From JBJEFI01 sp051873875 (lineage in GTDB: Bacteria; Bacillota; Bacilli; Bacillales; Bacillaceae_G): a stretch of 64,000 nt of DNA. A program made the translations under genes and the position numbers. Below, piece by piece: positions 1 to 7,723 of this stretch. The notes beneath the pieces were generated by a model, which saw only the letters and a list, made by a program, of their open reading frames with translations, did no database searches and was not told the DNA's origin. The DNA is taken from contig JBJEFI010000152.1 of the NCBI GenBank assembly GCA_051873875.1, positions 18,313 to 82,312 on the forward strand. The letters run 5' to 3'. Numbering within the stretch: position 1 is the first letter of the stretch; each line of letters begins with the position of its first letter.

Positions 1-291
1 TATATCCTCATTCTTAAAATTATAGTATTTATTTTATATAGAAATCTACCCTTTTCTTTCAGCTAAAATGTGGCAAGTAAATAAAATAGACGCCAAACAT
101 ACGTAAAAACCCTGTTTTGCATTGAATTTTTAGTATAAAAATTTCTTTTTGATTGTATCTTTATAGCAAGTCTTAATGAATTGTTTTTAGTCGCTTAGAT
201 GAAGTTTCGTTTTATTTCCACAGTGGTAACGAAAAGTAATAGGGTCGCCCATCTTTTGTATATACATATAATGTATAGAGGTGATGCGAGT

Positions 292-402
292 ATGAAGAAA
301 TCCTCTATATTAAAACTAGGAAAAGAAAGTTATGGAGTGCATCCATTAGAGGTGTTACTAAAAAAAATACTTAAAATATATTTTGAGCATAAAGAGAATT
401 GA
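292..402 (+). CDS. Small 36-aa protein upstream of the recombinase
   Basis: This short ORF has a strong ribosome binding site (AGAGGTGAT, 277-285) six bases before its ATG. A perfect TATAAT sits at 267-272, but no good -35 is visible. The product is basic and lysine-rich (MKKSSILKLGKESYGVHPL...). Its stop lies about 14 bases before the preferred start of the serine recombinase, so the two are probably co-transcribed and perhaps translationally coupled. I do not recognise a family. Small proteins next to large serine recombinases are sometimes directionality factors, but nothing in this sequence proves that role. The upstream 1-291 holds no gene I can support. Confidence 0.45.
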   Translation: MKKSSILKLGKESYGVHPLEVLLKKILKIYFEHKEN

Positions 403-416
403 AGGTAGGTGGAAGG

Positions 417-1871
417 GTGCAAACTTATGCTGTTTACGTCCGTGTTTCTACCGATAAAGATGAACAAATTTCATCAGTGGAGAACCAAATTGATATATGT
501 CGTAATTGGCTTGAACGAAATGGTTTTCAATGGGATGAAGCAAATGTGTACAAAGATGAAGGGATAAGCGGGACGTTACTTATAGATCGTCCTGCTATTC
601 AACTCATTCTTGAAAAAGCAAAGCAAAAGAAGATAGAGATGGTTGTTTTTAAATCTATTTCTCGTTTGGCTCGTGATTTAAAAGATTCTTTAGAAATTCG
701 AGAAGTGTTTACAGCTCATAACGTTCGTATTATTTCTATTGAAGAAGGATATGATTCAGCTAAATCAGGGAAAAATGATATGGCTTTTGAATTATGGGCT
801 TTATTTGCAGCTCAATATTCCCGAACATTATCCTCAAGTATTGGAGCAGCTATTGCAGCAAAAGTAAGGCGTGGAGAACATATTGGAAAGGTTCCATATG
901 GTTATGATCGCATTAATCAAAAATTAGTTATTAATGAGAAGGAAGCTGAAGTTGTGCGTCAAATATATAAATGGTACAACAGTGGGTGGGGGTTTAAGAA
1001 GATTACGTCTGAATTAAATAAATTAGGAATTAAATCCAAGACAAATCGGAATTGGCAAATTACATCTGTTCAACGATTAGTCCGAAATACAATTTATAAA
1101 GGGACATTTATTTTAAATCAATATACCAATGTGAAAATAGAAGGGCGTAAAAAACAAATTCAAAATCCACCTGATAAGTGGGGGATTTTTAAAGATCATC
1201 ATCCAGCTATTGTTGAAGAAGGAGAATGGGAAGCAGCTAATGCTTTTCAAATTACATCTAACAAAAAAAGAACAACACCATGGAATGAATTTCGAGGGTT
1301 GGCAAAGTGTTCAAAATGTGGTGCAAATATGATTATTGTTCAAACGTATAAAAAAGACAAGGCTGGAAATCGAATCCAGTGGAAGTATGTAAAATGTTCG
1401 ACCTATCGTCGAGCTGGATTACATGGTTGTGTTAATCACGTTCCGATTCAGTATGAACAATTGCGAACTTTTATAGTAAATTTACTTATCAAAGAGGGAG
1501 ATTCTATTCCATTGACTTTTTCTTATCATTTAGAAGATGATTATCAAAAGAAGGAAAAGAAACAAATTCAACAACGGAAGCAGTTAGAACAACAAAGGAA
1601 GGTATTATTGGATTTACTATTGGAAGGTTTAATTGATAAGAAGGAATTTGAAGCAAAGCGCCAAGAAATAGAGGATATTATTTCAAAAATAACTAAAGAA
1701 AAAAGTAAGAAAGAAGTTGCTTCATATGAAATTCTTACAGTAAAGGACATGTTTCAAGAATTAGAAAGACAAGATTTATATGACGTTTTTCATTTGTTGA
1801 TTAAGGAAATCATTATTCATCCAGATGGGGTAGTGGATGTTGTGTATGCGTTTAGTGATGAACAGAAATAA
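417..1871 (+). CDS. Large serine recombinase (SpoIVCA/phage-integrase type)
   Basis: This 484-aa protein is a site-specific large serine recombinase. The N-terminal resolvase domain begins YAVYVRVSTDKDEQ, with the nucleophilic serine at residue 11, and continues through SISRLARDL, which carries catalytic arginines. A Recombinase domain follows (around PYGYDRINQKLVINEKEAE). Next comes a zinc ribbon with paired cysteines (CSKCG ... KCSTYRRAGLHGC) and a lysine/glutamate-rich coiled coil. The size is close to SpoIVCA, the excisionase of the skin element. I prefer the GTG at 417 because AGGTAGGTGGAAG precedes it; the in-frame TTG at 399 is an alternative. Its position about 1 kb from a truncated gerE suggests it mobilises an element inserted in gerE. 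Confidence 0.93.
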   Translation: MQTYAVYVRVSTDKDEQISSVENQIDICRNWLERNGFQWDEANVYKDEGISGTLLIDRPAIQLILEKAKQKKIEMVVFKSISRLARDLKDSLEIREVFTAHNVRIISIEEGYDSAKSGKNDMAFELWALFAAQYSRTLSSSIGAAIAAKVRRGEHIGKVPYGYDRINQKLVINEKEAEVVRQIYKWYNSGWGFKKITSELNKLGIKSKTNRNWQITSVQRLVRNTIYKGTFILNQYTNVKIEGRKKQIQNPPDKWGIFKDHHPAIVEEGEWEAANAFQITSNKKRTTPWNEFRGLAKCSKCGANMIIVQTYKKDKAGNRIQWKYVKCSTYRRAGLHGCVNHVPIQYEQLRTFIVNLLIKEGDSIPLTFSYHLEDDYQKKEKKQIQQRKQLEQQRKVLLDLLLEGLIDKKEFEAKRQEIEDIISKITKEKSKKEVASYEILTVKDMFQELERQDLYDVFHLLIKEIIIHPDGVVDVVYAFSDEQK

Positions 1872-1987
1872 GACTTAAATATGATGCGAGTTATAAAATA
1901 AATGAAATGGATCGTTTTTGGGATGTTTATAGAGAGTCAGTCTTGAAACGTAAAGATGCGGTTGAAGTGAATCAAGGCTTAAATTAA
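1871..1987 (+). pseudogene. Short coding remnant after the recombinase
   Basis: An open frame overlapping the last base of the recombinase stop reads protein-like sequence (...DASYKINEMDRFWDVYRESVLKRK...) and stops at 1985-1987. It could start at the ATG at 1907, but no ribosome binding site is visible. It is probably a leftover fragment of an element gene, or else chance. I do not recognise the family. Confidence 0.25.
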
Positions 1988-2008
1988 GTGGGAATGGAGG
2001 GGATAATT

Positions 2009-2392
2009 TTGGATAGAAAACAAGTATTTACAGGTGCACCTTGGGAATCCGTTGTAGGGTATTGTCGTGCGATTCGAATTGGTGACAAAATTGAAGTTGC
2101 TGGAACAACAGCTATGAACAATGGAGAAGTAGTAGGGGAAGGAAATCCTTATGAGCAGACAAAGTTTATTCTTCAAACAATTGAGAAGGCACTAAATGAG
2201 TTGGGTGTTGAGTTATCGGATGTTGTAAGAACGAGAATGTTTGTAACAGATATATCAAAATGGGAAGAAATTGGCAGAGCACATGGAGAGTTTTTTAAAG
2301 ATATTCAGCCTGTTGCAACGATGGTAGAGGTAATGGCTCTTATTGATCCTCGTTTATTAGTTGAAATTGAAGTAGAAGCTATTGTGGGGTAA
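2009..2392 (+). CDS. Rid-family protein (YjgF/YER057c/UK114 fold)
   Basis: This 127-aa protein has the Rid fold pattern: N-terminal GAPWES, then a middle stretch with TTAMNNGEVVGEG and an IEKALNELGVELSDVVRTRMFVTD segment, ending VEIEVEAIVG. RidA proteins hydrolyse reactive enamine/imine intermediates. The arginine that canonical RidA carries in the VEVARLP segment is not present here (VEVMALIDPRLL), so this is probably another Rid subfamily and imine deaminase activity is uncertain. The TTG start is chosen because GGAGGGG lies six bases upstream. It sits inside the presumed gerE-interrupting element as possible cargo. Confidence 0.85.
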   Translation: MDRKQVFTGAPWESVVGYCRAIRIGDKIEVAGTTAMNNGEVVGEGNPYEQTKFILQTIEKALNELGVELSDVVRTRMFVTDISKWEEIGRAHGEFFKDIQPVATMVEVMALIDPRLLVEIEVEAIVG

Positions 2393-2419
2393 ATTATTTT
2401 TAATAAAATTACGAAATAC

Positions 2420-2723
2420 CTATAGGTCATGAAATGTGGCAGGTGCTACTTTTTGAATATAACCTAATGTTTCAGGAATCACTTGTAAAGAAGCTGCAAA
2501 TTTAGGTGTACTTGTATAGTAAGGAGATTGGGTTCTAATCACGTACTACTTGATAATTGCAAATGCCTACTATTGAAGAGAAATAATTGGCTACATTTTG
2601 ATAGCCGGTACGAGAAATAGCGTAATGTGGAGCCTCAAATGCAATTGTATAAAGGCTTAGCCTTACTAATTTTTCTATTCCTCTTTGTAATTTTTCTAGG
2701 CATTTACGAAAGAAGGGATGAGG
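2420..2723 (-). pseudogene. Decayed DUF2334 (polysaccharide-deacetylase-like) gene fragment
   Basis: Reading the minus strand gives KCLEKLQRGIEKLVRLS, then TIAFEAPHYAISRTGYQNV, then FSSIVGICNYQVVRD and a stop. The frame is regained a few bases later as SPYYTSTPKFAASLQVIPETLGYI. The AFEAPHYA...GY signature is typical of DUF2334 proteins, which are related to polysaccharide deacetylases. There is no start codon or intact N-terminus, at least one frameshift is present, and a stop lies directly upstream. It is therefore a dead fragment, either element cargo or debris left by insertion. Confidence 0.6.
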
Positions 2724-2913
2724 TTAACTAGTAGTTAGCACATACTAACATCATGGTTACTCTTTGAAGCATTTTTTCTCCATCTCAAAGTGTAGTAATA
2801 AAAAATTTTTTCTAACTAAATATTACTTTGGCGTTTTTTTCTTATTATTTCCATTGCATAGGTAACATATGAATAAGGTTATAAAAGAAAGCAAAATTGT
2901 GTTTTAGACATAT

Positions 2914-2954
2914 AGTTTGCATAGGATATGCATGACAAATGCCATGCAAAAACT
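2914..2954. repeat. Imperfect palindrome at the gerE junction, candidate att site
   Basis: The left arm AGTTTGCAT (2914-2922) is mirrored by the right arm ATGCAAAAACT (2944-2954, with two extra bases). The centre lies near 2934, and recognisable GerE coding starts at 2938. Large serine recombinases use partly symmetric att sites of about 40-50 bp and cross over at the central dinucleotide, so the geometry fits an attL/attR half-hybrid. The att identity is inferred. Confidence 0.5.
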
Positions 2955-3018
2955 AGGCGTTAAAGGTCGTTCACAAGCTGTCGTTGAATTGCTTCGCATG
3001 GGTGAATTAGAATTATAA
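2932..3018 (+). pseudogene. gerE: 3' fragment of gerE (last 27 codons)
   Basis: After an ATG-ACA the frame reads NAMQKLGVKGRSQAVVELL and then RMGELEL-stop. This is essentially the C-terminal recognition-helix end of GerE, the 74-aa LuxR-type late mother-cell regulator. Everything before the NAM is unrelated and the frame is closed by a TAG at 2905-2907, so the first two thirds of the gene are missing here. The downstream neighbour racE is the usual neighbour of gerE in Bacillus, so this is the native 3' end of the locus. It is either a gene split by an excisable element or a relic. Confidence 0.85.
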
Positions 3019-3093
3019 GACCACTAGTCGTTTTTAATAAAGCACTAGCAGATAACATGGTAGCATATTTGGCTAGTTTTAGTGATCAAAGGA

Positions 3094-3130
3094 GAGTACC
3101 GGTTATAAATGGTAGCCGGTGTTCTTTTTT
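3094..3130 (+). terminator. Rho-independent terminator after gerE
   Basis: The stem GAGTACCGG/CCGGTGTTC (nine pairs with G-U wobbles) is followed by six T residues. It sits 75 bases after the gerE stop and before racE. Confidence 0.75.
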
Positions 3131-3274
3131 AAAGGATAGATAAACGTATGAAACTAGAAGTATGATGTCCCCTTAACATATATGTTTTTAATAAAATCCT
3201 TGCAAATTTCATGAAATGCTTTCAAAATGGTAAACTGTAGGTTAAATGATTTTATGAATAAAGAAGGGGTTAAT

Positions 3275-4102
3275 TTGAATCGACCAATTGGTGTAATTGA
3301 TTCGGGTGTTGGTGGTTTAACAGTTGCAAAAGAAATTATGCGCCAACTGCCGAAAGAAGATATTTTATATGTAGGGGATACAGCACGTTGCCCTTATGGT
3401 CCTCGTAGTAGTGAGGAAGTTCGCCAATTTACATGGGAAATGACGAACTTCTTATTAAAAAAGGACATTAAATTATTAGTTATTGCATGTAATACAGCTA
3501 CGTCTGTTGTGCTTGATGAGATGAAAAAAATGTTATCAATTCCAGTTATTGGAGTTATTCATCCGGGAGCAAGAGCAGCTTTAAAGTGTACAAAAAATTA
3601 CCATGTAGGTGTAATTGGAACAGTAGGTACAGTGAATAGCAAGGCTTATGAAAAAGTGTTAAAAACAATTAATAATAAAGTAGTTGTAGAGAGTTTAGCG
3701 TGTCCACCATTTGTACCTATTGTCGAAAGTGGACAATTTCAAAGTAAGCATGCTTATCATATTGTTTCAGAAACATTGGAGCCTTTAAAAGGAAAAGGAT
3801 TAGATTCACTTATTTTAGGTTGTACCCATTATCCATTGTTGGCACCATTTATATATAAAGCAATGGGGAGAGAAGTTCAACTTATTAGTTCTGGGTTTGA
3901 AACTGCTTCAGAAGTGAGTGTGATTCTTGATCATCAAGGTTTATTAAATGAACAAGAAGAGAGCAAGCATGCTTTTTATGCAACAGGTTCAACAAGTATA
4001 TTTAAGGAAATTGCCTCAACATTATTTGCTGAACCAATTGAAAAGGTTACACAAGTTGTATTAGATAAAAAACATTCACATCGAAAAGGATTAATACGAT
4101 GA
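3275..4102 (+). CDS. racE: Glutamate racemase RacE (MurI)
   Basis: This 275-aa enzyme interconverts L- and D-glutamate, supplying D-Glu for peptidoglycan. The family motifs are clear: RPIGVIDSGVGGLTVAKEI at the N-terminus, VIACNTATS with the first catalytic cysteine, and LILGCTHYPLL with the second. The TTG start is chosen because AGAAGGGGT (3262-3270) lies just upstream and the resulting MNRPIGVID matches family N-termini. An upstream in-frame start at 3227 has no comparable ribosome binding site. It lies between gerE and gerM as in other Bacillus and has its own terminator. Confidence 0.95.
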   Translation: MNRPIGVIDSGVGGLTVAKEIMRQLPKEDILYVGDTARCPYGPRSSEEVRQFTWEMTNFLLKKDIKLLVIACNTATSVVLDEMKKMLSIPVIGVIHPGARAALKCTKNYHVGVIGTVGTVNSKAYEKVLKTINNKVVVESLACPPFVPIVESGQFQSKHAYHIVSETLEPLKGKGLDSLILGCTHYPLLAPFIYKAMGREVQLISSGFETASEVSVILDHQGLLNEQEESKHAFYATGSTSIFKEIASTLFAEPIEKVTQVVLDKKHSHRKGLIR

Positions 4103-4139
4103 AAAAAAGATGCCATTTCTTAAAGATGGCATCTTTTTT
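4103..4139 (+). terminator. Terminator after racE
   Basis: A long stem (AAAAAGATGCCAT/ATGGCATCTTTTT) with a run of T residues begins directly after the racE stop codon. Confidence 0.85.
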
Positions 4140-4210
4140 AGTTCTATTTCGGACAATCTCTCGTATACATTTATTAGTACAACCACGAACAGTTGGAGGT
4201 CGATCGAGAG

Positions 4211-5260
4211 ATGAAAAAGCAAAAAGTAGGAATTGTTGGTGTGTCAGTCATTGCTAGTGCGTTATTATTTTCAGGATGTGGAATACTCCCAAATAAAGAA
4301 GAAGTAACAAAACCAAAAAGCAATGAAATGAAAAAGAATGAAGGTTCTGAACAAAAAACGGCAGCTGGAGAAAAGCAAGAAACAGGAGTGAAAACACAAG
4401 TATATGTCATTGATCAAAATGGATATGTTGTACCACAAACCCTTATGCTACCAACAACGCAAAGTGTAACGAAACAAGCATTGGAATATTTAGTGGCAGA
4501 TGGTCCTGTTGATAATATGATTCCAAATGGTTTTCGTGCGTCTTTGCCAGCAGGAACGACAGTGTTAGGAATGAATCTTTCACAAGATGGAAAAGTAGCA
4601 ACCGTTGATTTTTCTAAAGAGTTTTTAACGTATAAACAAGAGGATGAACAACGAGTTTTACAAGCAGTTGCATGGACGGTTACTCAATTTGATAAAGTAG
4701 AAAATGTTCAAATTCGAGTAGAAGGAAAAGACTTAAAAGAAATGCCACTAGGAAAAACGCCGGTTGGAGAGGGGTTATCCCGTAAAGATGGAATTAATAT
4801 GGATTATCAGGATGTTGTTGATATTACAAATACACGATCCTTAACCATTTATTATGTGGCTCAAAATGGGAAGGAAACATATTATGTGCCAATTACAAAA
4901 CGGGTAAGTAATTTAGAAAGTGACGATTATAAAGCTGTTGTGGATCAACTTGTAAAAGGTCCATCCTCTACGTCTAATTTATCAAGTGATTTTAATTCAG
5001 ATGTAAAATTACTTGCCCAACCAGTTTATGAAGGTGGAAAATTAACATTAAACTTTAATGAAAATATTCTAACAAACGGTGCAAAAAGCATGATTTCTAA
5101 TTACACCATTAATGCTTTAGTGTTATCTTTAACAGAACAAGCAGGGGTAGAAAGTGTTGCTATTCAAGTGAATGGAAAGAGTGATATTATTAATGAAGCA
5201 GGACAAAAGCTTGATAAAGCTGTAAGCCGTCCTGTTGATGTGAACACGGGTAGTTTTTAA
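4211..5260 (+). CDS. gerM: GerM, sporulation/germination lipoprotein with two GMN domains
   Basis: This 349-aa lipoprotein has a short signal sequence ending in LLFSGCG, with the lipobox cysteine, then a low-complexity linker rich in Lys/Glu. Two GerMN (GMN) domains follow, one around VYVIDQNGYVVPQTL and one around LTIYYVAQNGKETYYVPITK. In B. subtilis GerM is needed during engulfment and helps localise the SpoIIQ-SpoIIIAH channel. The ATG at 4211 follows GGAGGT by ten bases; the TTG at 4193 has no upstream ribosome binding site. It lies downstream of racE with its own terminator on each side. Confidence 0.93.
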   Translation: MKKQKVGIVGVSVIASALLFSGCGILPNKEEVTKPKSNEMKKNEGSEQKTAAGEKQETGVKTQVYVIDQNGYVVPQTLMLPTTQSVTKQALEYLVADGPVDNMIPNGFRASLPAGTTVLGMNLSQDGKVATVDFSKEFLTYKQEDEQRVLQAVAWTVTQFDKVENVQIRVEGKDLKEMPLGKTPVGEGLSRKDGINMDYQDVVDITNTRSLTIYYVAQNGKETYYVPITKRVSNLESDDYKAVVDQLVKGPSSTSNLSSDFNSDVKLLAQPVYEGGKLTLNFNENILTNGAKSMISNYTINALVLSLTEQAGVESVAIQVNGKSDIINEAGQKLDKAVSRPVDVNTGSF

Positions 5261-5290
5261 AGATATGTTTCTGTATAATAGAAGAAATGC

Positions 5291-5318
5291 TAAAGGGGCA
5301 TGAAGGTGCTCCTTTTTA
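5291..5318 (+). terminator. Terminator after gerM
   Basis: The stem AAAGGGGCA/TGCTCCTTT with a short loop is followed by T residues. Confidence 0.75.
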
Positions 5319-5477
5319 TTATATTCTGTTCTAATTGACATGAAGATTTTCTTTTCGAAATAATAGTAAGTAGGAGACAAATGTTAGTAAGAACTAGATT
5401 GATGTAACTAGTCGTGAGTGAAGGTAAAAGAATACTTACTCATGGAAGTTTTATTTTATAATTAAGAGGTGTTAGTG

Positions 5478-6221
5478 ATGAGAGCAGATGAGCGTCAAGT
5501 AAACGAATTAAGACCAACGACTATTGAAACAAATTATTTAATTCATCCGGAAGGTTCTGTATTAATTACAGTTGGAAATACAAAAGTAATTTGTAATGCA
5601 ACTATTGAAGACCGAGTGCCACCATTTATGCGTGGGGAAGGTCGCGGTTGGGTAACAGCAGAATATGCCATGATTCCACGTGCAACTGGAACAAGAACAA
5701 TGCGTGAATCTTCAAAAGGGAAAGTTACAGGTAGAACAATGGAAATTCAACGCTTAATTGGACGAGCACTACGTTCTGTTGTGACACTAGAGGAATTAGG
5801 AGAGCGTACAATTTGGATTGATTGTGATGTTATTCAAGCGGACGGTGGCACACGCACAGCTTCGATTACAGGTGCTTTTGTGGCAATGGCGTTAGCGTGT
5901 GGAAAACTATTGAAAGATGGAAAGATTAAAAAAATGCCAATTCATGATTATTTAGCAGCAACATCTGTTGGAATGTTAGAAAGTGGTGAAATTGTATTAG
6001 ATTTAAATTACATAGAAGATTCAGAAGCTCAAGTAGATATGAACGTAGTAATGACTGGACAAGGTCGTTTCGTCGAAGTACAAGGAACAGGTGAGGAAGC
6101 AACGTTTTCTCGTGAAGAATTAAATCAACTATTAGACATTGCTGGAGAAGGGCTTATTCAATTAATTTCAAAGCAAAAAGAAGCGTTAGGTGACCTTGCA
6201 CAAACGATTGGAGAGAAATAA
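5478..6221 (+). CDS. rph: RNase PH
   Basis: This 247-aa phosphorolytic 3'-5' exoribonuclease trims tRNA 3' ends. Recognisable stretches are HPEGSVLITVGNTKVICNA, a phosphate-binding arginine region (RATGTRTMRESSKGKVTGRT), the IDCDVIQADGGTRTASITGA block, and DLNYIEDSEAQVDMNVVMTG. The ATG at 5478 is placed six bases after AGAGGTG. It is the first gene of an rph-rdgB-yfcE operon, with one base between the rph stop and the next ATG. Confidence 0.97.
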   Translation: MRADERQVNELRPTTIETNYLIHPEGSVLITVGNTKVICNATIEDRVPPFMRGEGRGWVTAEYAMIPRATGTRTMRESSKGKVTGRTMEIQRLIGRALRSVVTLEELGERTIWIDCDVIQADGGTRTASITGAFVAMALACGKLLKDGKIKKMPIHDYLAATSVGMLESGEIVLDLNYIEDSEAQVDMNVVMTGQGRFVEVQGTGEEATFSREELNQLLDIAGEGLIQLISKQKEALGDLAQTIGEK

Positions 6222-6222
6222 G

Positions 6223-6819
6223 ATGAAAAAAATTGTTGTCGCAACGAAAAATAAAGGGAAGGTACGCGACTTTCAAGGACTATTTTCAAAATATGGTTAT
6301 GAAGTTGTATCTTTATTTGATTTTCCAAATTTAGAAGATGTAGAAGAAACAGGTACTACATTTGAAGAAAATGCAATTTTAAAGGCAGAAACAATCAGTA
6401 AGCAAATTGGTGAAATAGTACTAGCTGATGATTCAGGTTTAATTGTTGATATGCTTGATGGCCGTCCTGGGGTTTATTCGGCACGTTATGCAGGTGAACA
6501 AAAAGATGATGAGGCAAATATTGATAAAGTATTAGGAGAATTAGCGGATGTTACAGATGACAATCGAACTGCTCGTTTCTACTGTGCATTGGCTTTAGCA
6601 AGACCGAATCAACAGACAATCGTTGTCCATGGTACATGTGAAGGACGTATTGCTCATGAGCGCAAAGGAGATTATGGATTTGGATACGATCCAGTATTTT
6701 ATATAGTAGAGCAAGGAAAAACAATGGCGGAGCTTTCACCTGAACAAAAAAATAAAATAAGTCACCGTAGCAATGCATTAAAAAAATTAGATGAAGCATT
6801 AAAGGAAGTACTATTTTAG
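6223..6819 (+). CDS. rdgB: dITP/XTP pyrophosphatase (RdgB/HAM1, YsnA)
   Basis: This 198-aa house-cleaning nucleotide pyrophosphatase removes non-canonical purine NTPs (XTP, dITP). The N-terminal signature IVVATKNKGKVRDF, the catalytic LADDSGLIVDMLDGRPGVYSA segment and the C-terminal DYGFGYDPVFY and SHRSNALKK motifs are all present. The ribosome binding site GGAGAG lies inside the end of rph, indicating tight coupling. The order rph-rdgB-yfcE is standard in Bacillus. Confidence 0.96.
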   Translation: MKKIVVATKNKGKVRDFQGLFSKYGYEVVSLFDFPNLEDVEETGTTFEENAILKAETISKQIGEIVLADDSGLIVDMLDGRPGVYSARYAGEQKDDEANIDKVLGELADVTDDNRTARFYCALALARPNQQTIVVHGTCEGRIAHERKGDYGFGYDPVFYIVEQGKTMAELSPEQKNKISHRSNALKKLDEALKEVLF

Positions 6820-6830
6820 GGGTGAGAAAA

Positions 6831-7337
6831 ATGAAAGTGCTTGTTGTAAGTGATAGTCATGGTTCTACAAAAGAACTAATCCAATTAAAAGAACGCCATG
6901 GTGCACAGATGGATTATATGATTCATTGTGGGGATTCAGAGTTAACATTAGATGATGAAGCATTAAAAGGATTTCAAGTTGTAAGAGGAAATTGTGATTA
7001 TCAAGGAGGCTTTCAACATGATGTCATTATCGATGCAAATGATGTTCGCTTCTTTGTGACTCATGGTCATTTGTATAACATCAAATCGAATTTAAGTACG
7101 ATTTATTATAAAGCGCTAGAAGTTGGTGCAAATATTGTTTGCTTTGGCCATTCTCACATATTAGGTGCTGAATTAGTAGAAGGTATTCTTTTCTTAAATC
7201 CAGGTAGTATTTTATTGCCACGTTTACGACGAGAAAAAACATATGCCATCCTTCATATTGAAGGGAAAGAAGTAACGGTTGTTTTTCATGAAGTTAGTGG
7301 AAAAGAGTTAGAATCTATAACAGTTACGTTAGCGTAG
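6831..7337 (+). CDS. YfcE/YsnB-type metallophosphoesterase
   Basis: This 168-aa calcineurin-like phosphodiesterase has the metal-binding motifs VVSDSHG, IHCGDSE, VRGNCDY, VTHGHLY and FGHSH. E. coli YfcE and B. subtilis YsnB are small manganese-dependent phosphodiesterases whose physiological substrate is not settled. The ATG at 6831 follows AGGGGTGAG with good spacing; the GTG at 6822 is less likely. It is the last gene of the rph operon, and a hairpin terminator follows. Confidence 0.92.
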   Translation: MKVLVVSDSHGSTKELIQLKERHGAQMDYMIHCGDSELTLDDEALKGFQVVRGNCDYQGGFQHDVIIDANDVRFFVTHGHLYNIKSNLSTIYYKALEVGANIVCFGHSHILGAELVEGILFLNPGSILLPRLRREKTYAILHIEGKEVTVVFHEVSGKELESITVTLA

Positions 7338-7369
7338 ATTGTTTACTTTTATATTGTACAATAAGGAAA

Positions 7370-7410
7370 AGAAGGACAAAAAGGGTACTAATTTTGTTCT
7401 TCTCTTTTCT
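7370..7410 (+). terminator. Terminator after the rph operon
   Basis: The stem AGAAGGACAAAA/TTTTGTTCTTCT encloses a nine-base loop and is followed by a T-rich tail. Confidence 0.7.
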
Positions 7411-7434
7411 TTCATAAAACTTTTTTAAAAAGTA

Positions 7435-7463
7435 TTGACTTTTGTATGTGATATGCATATAAT
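7435..7463 (+). promoter_or_regulatory. Sigma-A promoter for the tRNA pair
   Basis: TTGACT (7435-7440) and TATAAT (7458-7463) are 17 bases apart and lie about 60 bases upstream of the first tRNA. Confidence 0.8.
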
Positions 7464-7521
7464 AATCTATGTCAGCAGGGCAACCAATTGTTGGATAAAA
7501 AGAATAAAACAAGTGAAATAT

Positions 7522-7595
7522 GCGGGTGTAGTTTAATGGTAAAACTTGAGCCTTCCAAGCTCATGTCGTGGGTTCGATTCCCATCACCCGCTCCA
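7522..7595 (+). tRNA. tRNA-Gly (anticodon TCC)
   Basis: The acceptor stem GCGGGTG/CACCCGC closes properly. The anticodon loop CTTCCAA gives TCC, and the T-loop GTTCGATTC is present. The 3' CCA is encoded (7593-7595). It is the first of two tRNAs in one transcript. Confidence 0.96.
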
Positions 7596-7610
7596 TTAAT
7601 TTAAAAACAT

Positions 7611-7684
<74 letters not shown>

Positions 7685-7690
7685 TAATGT

Positions 7691-7723
7691 AAAAGCGATA
7701 AGTGAAAACTTATCGCTTTTTTT
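7691..7723 (+). terminator. Terminator after the tRNAs
   Basis: A near-perfect stem AAAGCGATAAGT/ACTTATCGCTTT is followed by T residues. Confidence 0.85.

Noticed and set aside
199..291. N-terminal extension of the 36-aa ORF to an upstream ATG
   Set aside because: The extension spans the TATAAT and the strong ribosome binding site, so it would not be on the transcript.
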